Source: Coniochaeta sp. PMI_546
Lineage: Eukaryota > Ascomycota > Sordariomycetes > Coniochaetales > Coniochaetaceae
Length of the DNA: 64,000 nt
Assembly: GCA_021432605.1 (NCBI GenBank)
Contig: MU271147.1
Location: 1,674,001 to 1,738,000 of the forward strand
Direction: 5' to 3'
Of the stretch, positions 56,772 through 64,000 are shown one piece after another (position 1 is the first letter of the stretch; each line of letters starts with the position of its first letter). Made by a program: the position numbers and the translations under genes. Under the pieces are notes generated by a model that made no database searches, was not told where the DNA came from, and worked only from the letters and a program-made list of their open reading frames with translations.

Positions 56772-59296
56772 CTATAGGCTTTCTTCCGCGTCCTCAAATA
56801 CCAGGCCTGTGTCCTCATCCGAGCTGTCACAGAAGTCCAGCGGACTCAAAAGACCAGACTCCATCCGACTCAGAACGTTTCTGTGCTGCTCAGCCTCCAT
56901 ACGCAAAACCGACAGTAGATCCTCAAATGCACCGCTGAGCTTCTCTGAGAAGTCACTACGCCCTTACAGGACCTGCCTATAATGTGCGATGATGTATGAG
57001 TTGTCGGTTTTTGCTCGAAGATGTTCCGCGGCCGTCAGGAGATGCATCGTCTCAACATCGGCATACCGGGCTACTATCTCCAGCAGATTTGGCCCAGTCA
57101 GTCTGGGACACTCGTTATACTCGAACCACCGCTCAAGGAGGAGTTTGAGCACTGCATGGTTGTTGTATTGGATCGCCGCCGTGAGCGGCGTCTGTCCGCT
57201 TTTCGAAATCGCGTTGATGTTCGCGCCGTATTCGAGAAGGAGCATGGCGTGTGCGGCGCTGTTGCCTCTTGCAACATGCAGCAAGGGGGTGACGCCGTCC
57301 ACCCCACTGGCTTCAATGTCGGCATTGAAGTCCAGGAGTGACTTGCAGAGCATAGGGTCCCGGGCATTGCGGGCGGCGCAGTTAAGCGGCGTGCCAAACT
57401 TGACACCGGGCGGTAATTGGGGATCCGGTAGCGCCCCGGCCTCGAGGAGAAGACGGACGCACACTGTATGGTTCTGGTTAGCAGCCAGGGTCAATGGGGT
57501 GTTGAGCTTCTCGTCCATGTTGTTGGGGTCGGCGCCCCAGCTGAGGAGTGTGATCAGGGCCCGTTCGTCGCCCCTCGCAGCCGCCCACTGAAGCGCAGTG
57601 CGTCTAGTCGCATCTGCGTAGTCAACGCTCTGCGGATGTTGGTCTATCTCCTCCTCTAGGTCTCCACCGCAGAGACCCAGTACAATCTTGTGTATACGGG
57701 TGAAGTTTTGCCGTTCGACGTAATCGCTGCCTTCAGAGATGACGCGGAGAATGTCGACGACCTCGGCCGGAATGCCACCCCTGAGAATGATGTCTCCAGC
57801 TTTGTCACTTGGGCAGTCATCACTCTCCGCAATTGGTCTGAGCATGTCAGCTATCAGCAATTCTTCATCAAGAACACGCCGCGGAAGACGTAGAGACGAC
57901 CCCGTACCTATATGTCGGATCTGCTCCTGCCGCCATGAGGAACTTGCATGTCTCGTACTGTTGTCCGTAAAGCGCCCACTAATCTGCTGTCAGCACTTCA
58001 CCTAGCAAGCCAAAGACGGATCTGACTTACCGGAGGAGCGAATAGCCCCTTGTTGAGCTGACATCCCGAGGGGAAGCCATACCGTGGGCGAAGAGGCTCC
58101 TCAAGCCGTCGATATTCCCGTTAATCGCAAAGCTTACGCACGGCGAAGCGTCCAAGACTCGCCGCAGAGTGCTGAGTTGAAGCAATGACCCGAAATTGGC
58201 CTCGTACGCCAGATGAAGTCGAACAATCTGGGAGCAGCAGAAGCCGAGCGGGAACCAGTACTCGAGGTTCACTGACGGAACCTGTTCTCGGACGCAGGCA
58301 GCCAAGTCGCACCTAGCACTCAGCAGTGGCAGGCCGCTATACCCTACAAAGAGCTGACCGAGCATAAAATCCATGAATGACGGCGTTTCTGTTCCGGACG
58401 GCGTGGCAGGAGCACTGACAGGTCGTAAGGCAGGTCGTACGCGATTGACGTAGTCGAATTGCAACCGACGTCGAACTTTTCCGAATACGAGACGCCGAGG
58501 TGGGACTGACGGGTCGAACCGAGCGTCTCCTCGCTGGAGGGGCCGAGGTGTTGTAGAGATGGCCAACCTGGGACAGTTGCAAGGCGCGCATTTGCGTTGC
58601 TTGGGATTGAAGCGGTGCCTCGACTCGTCCGGGGCGCTCGTCAACCTCGGAGTGTCTGCGATTGGAGGACTCCGTGATCGTCGCGTGATGCTGCTCTAGC
58701 AGCATCTGAACGAAGTTGCTCGGTACATCCAGTGCTGTCGAAGTTGGCTCCCGCTCGGCAGACCCTGAGATCTGGAGGCTCAGCTCTTCAAGTCGTAGCC
58801 GGACGTGCGTCGTATCTCGCCTTCGCGGCTAGTCAGCTCAGTCGTAAGCGCATGGCCTGTAGGATAGGTGAAACCCACGAATTTGCTGCGCCGAGCAGGA
58901 TGTTCATGCTCCCCTTGACCTGCTAGATATTCTCCTGCAGCCACGCAACTCGGCCTTGATCTCTCAAGACGCGGGGGATGGCATCTCTCTTCCCAATACC
59001 TGCAGCAGATGATAGCCTCTCGAGAATCCCTTTCAGGTCCAGCACGACCTCATCCCCACGTCTTATCAGATCGTATAGTCTTGGCTTCCCATCGTCGTCG
59101 TGACCCGATAATCGTCATTCCTCTACCACGACGGAGACTTGATGCAACACAACGCTGAAGTCTTGAATCTCGTTGTTGAGCGCGTGGATGCGGCCGTGAA
59201 GCAAATCCCAACTATCGCGAAGCTCGGCTACATGAGCGGCAAAGCTGAGATAGATCAGGAAGGCGATATCATGTTGTGTCACCTCAGCTGTAGATT
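56772..59296 (-). pseudogene. Decayed fungal ankyrin-repeat protein gene
   Basis: Pieces of one protein are strung along the minus strand in the right order. The N-terminal helical part is at 59296..59160 (LSFAAHVAELRDSWDLLHGR) and 59078..58926 (LYDLIRRGDEVVLDLKGILE); the middle is 58640..58031 (APDESRHRFNPK, ASPCVSFAINGNIDGLRSLF, TRGYSLLR), then exon 57978..57908 (WALYGQQYETCKFLMAAGAD). The ankyrin part is 57837..56967 (RTALQWAAARGDERALITLL, TPLTLAANQNHTVCVRLLLE, TPLTAAIQYNNHAVLKLLLE), and a conserved acidic tail is at 56963..56772 (LSPLDFCDSSDEDTGLVF). Breaks: TGA after about 59160, TAG at 58925..58923, a frame change near 58650, a one-base mismatch at the 58031/57978 splice, and TAA at 56966..56964 before the tail. 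The intact ankyrin frame alone is 57845..56964. Function of the parent family is unknown. Confidence 0.7.
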
Positions 59297-59596
59297 AGAG
59301 GGGCTGTTGGTCGTCCGTGTCAAGGTAAAATACATTGGAACCGTCGGCACAGACGTAGGCAGGAAAGATTAACTGTATATTTGACGATGTCAAGGAAAGG
59401 AACAAAGAAGTCCTCCAAGGAAAAAACTATTCAAGTTGGATGGCTTGGAGGCTATCACGTGGAATAGTTACAGGCCATGGTTGGCGAACTGCTATAAGAC
59501 CCTTTCAGGGAAGTCGCAACAAAGACACGTACCACATATTCAACGCCGCTGGGTTGTGGATATCATCATCAGCGACCATAGTTGCTAACGGCCACG

Positions 59597-60954
59597 ATGG
59601 ATTTGCAACTGGCAGACTCTCTTCCAAAAACGCCATTTGGGACTGAAATGCGTGAGCAGCATTTCAGCTTCGCCGAAGGATACAGACCGCTCAACCACGG
59701 GTCATTCGGAGCATTCCCTGTGGCGGTACAGGACTTTCAACGACGACTTCAGTCCGAGAGCGAGGCGCGGCCGGACACATTCATCCGGTACACATACCTC
59801 AAGCTTCTCGAGGAGAGCCGGGCAGCTATTGCACCTCTGCTTGGTGCTGACCCGGGCGAGGTCGTCTTGGTCCCAAACGCCACCACGGGTGTGAATACGG
59901 TCCTTCGCAACCTGTCCTTCTCAGAAAAAGATATTGTTGTGCATTTCTGCACAATCTACCGGGCATGTCTCAAGATCCTACAGTCGCTGTCAGAGACCAG
60001 CCCGCTCTCAACTTACGAGATTGACATCACTTATCCCATCGAAGACGACGAGATCATAAGCCGATTCAGGTCCGCCGTCGAGGACCTCAAAGCCCAAGGC
60101 AAACGACCGAAGCTCGCCATGTTTGACACAGTTCTAACCTTCCCCGGCGTCCGTTTCCCTTGGGAGGCGCTGGTGGCTGCCTGTCGAGAGCTAGAAATCA
60201 TGAGCTTGATTGATGACGCCCACGGGATAGGCCACATCGACCTGACACACCTCGGCGCGGTCGGCCCAGACTTCATGGTCAGCAACTGCTACAAGTGAGC
60301 CCTTTCCCTCTAATGATTCGACACGTTAGCTCCTAACACCCACCACGCAGGTGGCTCATGGTCCCAAGGGGATGTGCCGTCCTGTACGTACCGTCCCGGA
60401 ACCAGAACCTGATCTCGTCGACCATCCCGACGTCCTGGGGCTACGAGACAAGGGAGCAGCGAGCAAAGATGGAGCCGCGGGCGTACTTCTCCCGCCTGTT
60501 CGACAAGGTGTCGACCACGGACAACACCCCGTACTGCTGCATACCGAAGGCGCTGGAGTTTCGGTTCGAGATCTGCGGCGGCGAGGCCAGCGTGCGTCAG
60601 TACTGCGAAGACATTGCACACCGGGGCGGAGCCAGAATAGCCGAGATCCTGGGCACGGAAGTCCTCGGCGGCTCACATAGCTCGTTTCGTCGCTGTGCCT
60701 TCACCAATGTCCGGCTCCCTCTCAGTCTTTCGGTACTCGGCATCGATGCAGGCACTGGAAAACGGGTTGCGAAGTGGATGCAGGAACTCACGCCGGCCGA
60801 GTACGAGACGTATCTGCCGATCAAGTTCTACAAGGGCGAGTTCTGGTGCAGGGTCAGTGGCCAGATCTACTTGACGGTCCAGGACTTCGAGTGGGCCGCG
60901 AAGACTTTGCTGGAGCTTTGCGAGCGAGCAAAGAATGGAGAATGGAGATATTAG
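59597..60954 (+). CDS. Class V PLP-dependent transferase/lyase (isopenicillin-N-epimerase-like)
   Basis: Two exons, 59597..60294 and 60351..60954, joined in phase 2, give 433 aa. The 56-nt intron splits the codon of the Schiff-base lysine (K233) in SNCYKWLMVPRGCAVLYVP. Other family marks are YRPLNHGSFGAFPVAVQ, EVVLVPNATTGVNTVLRNL (cofactor phosphate loop), PKLAMFDTV and SLIDDAHGIGHIDL with the PLP-binding Asp. This fungal subgroup is annotated variously as isopenicillin N epimerase-like or as hercynylcysteine sulfoxide lyase-like; substrate cannot be fixed from sequence. I chose the ATG at 59597 (CACGATGG). Its position next to the methyltransferase suggests, but does not show, a shared pathway. 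Confidence 0.88.
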
Positions 60955-61630
60955 TCTAGTACGTGCTCCACGGAGAGCAGCCACTTTAGTAGATACTGTA
61001 GTCTCTGAAGCACAGTTTTCAGTCTGTGATTATTTGTAATATTTTGGCCTTCTGTGTCATCGCTCCTATACAAATCTTACGGCTTTATTTTTAAACACTC
61101 CTAATTGACTACTTAACTTAGAATCTAGAAATTATACTAAGAATCTATTATATGAAAACATGGTAAGATATCAGGTAGGCACTTTACTCCCCATCGTCTA
61201 ATCTCGTGCAACTGTACTTTTAGCGCTCCCTAATTGATGTCACTACCTAGCTGGATACCTTACTATTGTCACTGATCGTATATAGTTAACAGCAGTAGCG
61301 TTATACCTGATTGTTCCTCAAGTTACCTCTCGACCTCTGTTGAAGGCTGGCACTTGACTAAAAGACCTGCATCATAGACTGAAGGCTTATAAGGTACATC
61401 ACAGCAGGCGAGACAGCCTACAATACTACTACAATATATAAACTAGTTCAAAAGGTTCAACTTAGATAAGAGGTATTGAGGCAAACTTAAGGTGTTATGC
61501 AAATTCGTCCTTTGAACCTTTCATTGACGAGGTGGTGCAGAACTGTTCCTGGAAAAGTTGCCCTTGATCCTGGACAGTCCTCTTGCTTCAGCCTCGCGAA
61601 GTGCTTCTTGCGTCCTCCATAGTTCCGAAG
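60955..61630. other. Intergenic with a TA-rich island
   Basis: From about 61030 to 61500 the sequence is rich in TA and TTA/TAG/CTA trinucleotides, with two similar blocks, CTCCTAATTGA (61098) and CTCCCTAATTGA (61225). Open frames are absent. This resembles old RIP-altered repeat DNA, but the element cannot be named. The flanks are the 3' ends of two convergent genes. Confidence 0.4.
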
Positions 61631-62578
61631 CTAAAGGTTGTCTCTCTGATGATATTCGACTTCTCTTTGTGCACGAACACGAGCGATTCCCTCCGCCGTC
61701 CTCTTACGCCGTTCTCGTCTCTTGGGCGCCTTATAGATCCAAAGGCCAATGACACTGTTAACCAGAAGACCGGCACAAGCGACGGGCAGCCCAACAATGA
61801 GACCGTAGTGGTCAAAGGTATGCTCGCGAGGCGGGGATTCTGGACACGATCCTGTCTGTGTAGGCGTCGGTCCGGCTGGATCCCAGCTGACTATCGAGTC
61901 ACAGGAAAATGTTTCTGGTGGGCGGGGCGAAAGTCTTGAGGTGTCGCCGGACTCCCACTGGATATACCACGCATTTGTGCACTTGGACGCCATTGGTGTA
62001 ATGTGCTCGAGGCGTTACGAGATGTCTTGCCACGGCTTCGGCAAGGGTGGAAGATTTCTTCTGGGCTATTGTAGTGTCCGCTCTAGCTGGCGTGGTGATG
62101 GTTTCTGACGTGCTGGACGTGCTTGAAGCTAGGTCTAGGCTTTTGAAGCACGCTGGAAGACTGATGGGGAAATACCCCGGCTCATCTAGGGTATAGCCAC
62201 TACAGACGGGAGTGAGGTTCAGTACGCTACGCAGAAGGAAGGCGAAGCCAAGTGAACTACAAATGCACACCTTGAACAGCAATATGCATGTGTCACAGGG
62301 TCGAGCTTCCGTAACGAATATGCTGTCCAACCGCTGGGGCAGACAGCTGGGCTGAACCAATACTGGTACTGTGTCGGCTTTGCCGCCCAGCCAGGAGGCT
62401 GGCAAGAAGGATATCGAGGACCAGATGCATCTTGCACAAGGGCTTCTATGGTCGGATGATGGCCGTCGGGATCAGGGTACGCAAGGACGGTGGTTGTTGT
62501 GGAAAGCTCTGCGCAGATCGATGGTTGTACGAATGGCGTCGTCTGGGGATCTCGAGGTTGTTGGGGCTCTGATGACAT
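61631..62578 (-). CDS. Fungal C-terminally anchored membrane protein with CPSGWT-type motif
   Basis: Three exons (62578..62271, 62199..62034, 61981..61631) give 274 aa. The N-terminal region contains QYQYWFSPAVCPSGWTAY and HAYCCSSGYTLDE, a Cys-rich motif widespread in fungal proteins with a Thr/Ser-rich stretch followed by one TM. The second junction (GTGGCA donor, 52-nt intron) restores NAWYIQWESGDTSRLSP; it is weaker than usual, and without it the frame stops at 61899. Near the C-terminus a TM helix (YGLIVGLPVACAGLLVNSVI) is followed by a basic cytosolic tail, KAPKRRERRKRT. No clear signal peptide is seen. The function of the family is unknown. Confidence 0.6.
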
Positions 62579-63541
62579 GGCTAATGTTAACTGGTATCTG
62601 GCGAGGATGTGAAAGTCGGACTATGGATGGTGGTGGACGGGTCTGGCGATCGAACAAGGCCTCAGGGGTGCAGGAGACCTTAGTCTAGTAGACGGTAGTT
62701 GTGAGTTTGCGTGGTGCCCCTTTGTTCTGAAATGAAACGCCATTTACGGGTTTTATAGAAGATTGGCTGCCCGAAGCATTGTAACCAACAGCCCCGGCTC
62801 AGTAGGTTAAATGTCCTTAGCCTTCAATACAACCAACATGGCCCGATGCGGGTATCATCACCTTTACTTGCCCACCTCCTTATTTATCCCATGTACCTGC
62901 ATATACTCGGAGTTGCATCCTCGAGGAGATATAGGTCGCAGGGGTGACTAATCAGTCAGAATACGCCTTCTCAGGGGTGGACACATGTTCCCATGGGCCA
63001 TGGAAAGAGAATATGCTCAAAGTAAAAGCATTAAAGTACAGGCAACCGAGTGTCTTTAACCGCAGACGAGGTGTACTTGTGTCAACGAGTAACGCCTCGT
63101 TTGTCACACAAAGTGAAAGCATCACCAGTGGGGTGGCAGGGCTTTGAAGCAGTCACTTCCCCTTCAACTTCATGAGACTGTTACCGATAATGAAGAATAG
63201 TCATGCCCGAGCATGTATATGACCGCCAGTCTCATTTGGGACCACGATCGATGCATCTGTACGCCGTTCATGGGGTACATGATGCTTCGTAGGTGGTCGG
63301 TTGAGCCGCAAACGCGAAGGCATTGAGATTTGTGACCAATCCGGCAGGTGCTGAGTCCAGCTGTAATATTGACTTTCCGAAGTGGACAGCGCAGAAGAGC
63401 GTCGTGCCCTACTTGCCAGCTCGTAACTTCGTGAGATGCTTTTGTGTAATTTCAATGTCGGACCAACCCCTTCGGTCTAAGTGGGTGGGAGCGGACGTAG
63501 CGCGCAACATAGACTACAGTCGGAGCTAGCTACTAGGCTAG
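62579..63541. other. Intergenic, no clear gene
   Basis: Nearly 1 kb with no supported frame. It contains the promoter of the membrane protein gene and then ordinary sequence up to a short coding-like fragment. Confidence 0.4.
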
Positions 63542-63709
63542 AAGGAAGCCGAAGCGCAACGAAAAGAGATGAAGCGCCTTAAGAAAGAGAGAATCGACGC
63601 CGAGTTCGAGGAAAGGATGAGGAGGGGTGAGCTACTCGGCGCACATCGCGATGCGATGAGGGGAATGCAGATGGGTATCCCTAGAAATTTAAGGGGAAAG
63701 CAGAAGTAG
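63542..63709 (+). CDS. Coding-like fragment, unidentified
   Basis: The frame from 63542 to the TAG at 63707..63709 encodes about 55 residues of charged helix (KEAEAQRKEMKRLKKERIDA) followed by GELLGAHRDAMRGMQMGIP and a basic end LRGKQK. A stop lies directly upstream (63539..63541), overlapping a CTAG that could serve as an acceptor. It may be the last exon of a gene or a remnant of a larger frame; no upstream exon was found. The remaining 291 bases to the window end hold nothing recognisable. Confidence 0.3.
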   Translation, partial: KEAEAQRKEMKRLKKERIDAEFEERMRRGELLGAHRDAMRGMQMGIPRNLRGKQK

Positions 63710-64000
63710 GACGGGGCACAGGCGGAACCTAAAAGGAGGAGGCAAATATGGCAAAAAACGTACAACACCAGGGATTCCACAGTCGAATAGTCACTTGAAA
63801 CCCCTTTTCAAGCGACTAGCAACAGTTATCTTATACACGTGCTGATTTGTATGCGAGAAATCGCGAGAAACCGTCATCTTTCATAGATTTCTACCTACCT
63901 GAAGTCTATCCTAACCTTTTTAACTCGGCCTAGTCAGGGAATCATAAAGGTTCTGTGAGCCCGCGATATATCTATCACGGCAATAATTCGAGTCATACGC

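Noticed and set aside
61899-62199. Frame ending at 61899 as the true end of the CPSGWT-type membrane protein
   Set aside because: It lacks the TM helix; a 52-nt intron restores the expected extracellular motif and TM.
1-64000. tRNA, rRNA, CRISPR arrays, LTR or other virus-like elements
   Set aside because: Scanned by eye for B-box-like motifs, repeat-spacer arrays, terminal repeats and polymerase/integrase words; none found.

Overview
The window looks like a piece of a filamentous ascomycete (Pezizomycotina) chromosome. The protein-coding genes are monocistronic, lie on both strands, and carry short introns (mostly 50-110 nt) with GTRAGT-like donors, CTAAC/CTGAC branch sites and YAG acceptors. 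Gene content fits this group: a Rac GTPase, an Rsr1/Krev-type GTPase, a CFEM protein, a Zn2Cys6 regulator and a het-domain-style ankyrin protein. The class within Pezizomycotina cannot be told from the sequence alone. I saw no tRNA, rRNA or CRISPR array and no LTR or other virus-like element. Two short TA-rich islands (about 17.48-17.72 kb and 61.03-61.50 kb) may be RIP-mutated repeat scraps.

Left and central part (0-42 kb) is mostly conserved housekeeping genes. In order they are a LEC14B/DCAF11 WD40 protein (cut by the window edge), a CPSF6-like RNA-binding protein, Sec61 gamma, a SET methyltransferase, COQ4, a tiny cysteine-rich secreted protein, a PDCD5 homologue, a ketopantoate-reductase-like mitochondrial protein, Lrp1/Rrp47, an F-box-like protein, Nop6, Rac1, CENP-T, Surf1/Shy1, a UBXN4-like UBX protein, Mix17, a CFEM plus Gly/Asn-rich surface protein, Cms1, a PQ-loop membrane protein and Rsr1. 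Shared themes are mitochondrial biogenesis (COQ4, Shy1, Mix17, probably the reductase), RNA and ribosome work (CPSF6-like, Lrp1, Nop6, Cms1) and polarity signalling (Rac1, Rsr1).

The right part (42-64 kb) is sparser and more accessory. It has a proline-rich single-pass membrane protein, a 4-kb gene-free stretch, a large membrane protein with an extracellular EGF-like module, and then a cluster-like group: a Zn2Cys6 regulator, an M20-family carbamoyl-amidohydrolase, an O-methyltransferase, a decayed ankyrin gene, a class V PLP enzyme and a fungal TM protein.

The most striking observations are splicing ones. The PQ-loop gene has five tiny 5' exons (27, 18, 13, 1 and 16 nt), including an apparent exon of a single nucleotide at 36004. 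The PDCD5 gene needs an 11-nt micro-exon. Also notable are an in-frame TAG between the signal peptide and the CFEM domain of the Gly/Asn-rich surface protein, seven Val/Thr-rich strand-like modules in that protein, and a micro-sized secreted Cys-rich protein. Exon structures were worked out by eye from splice signals, phase and family conservation, and have not been tested against transcripts.
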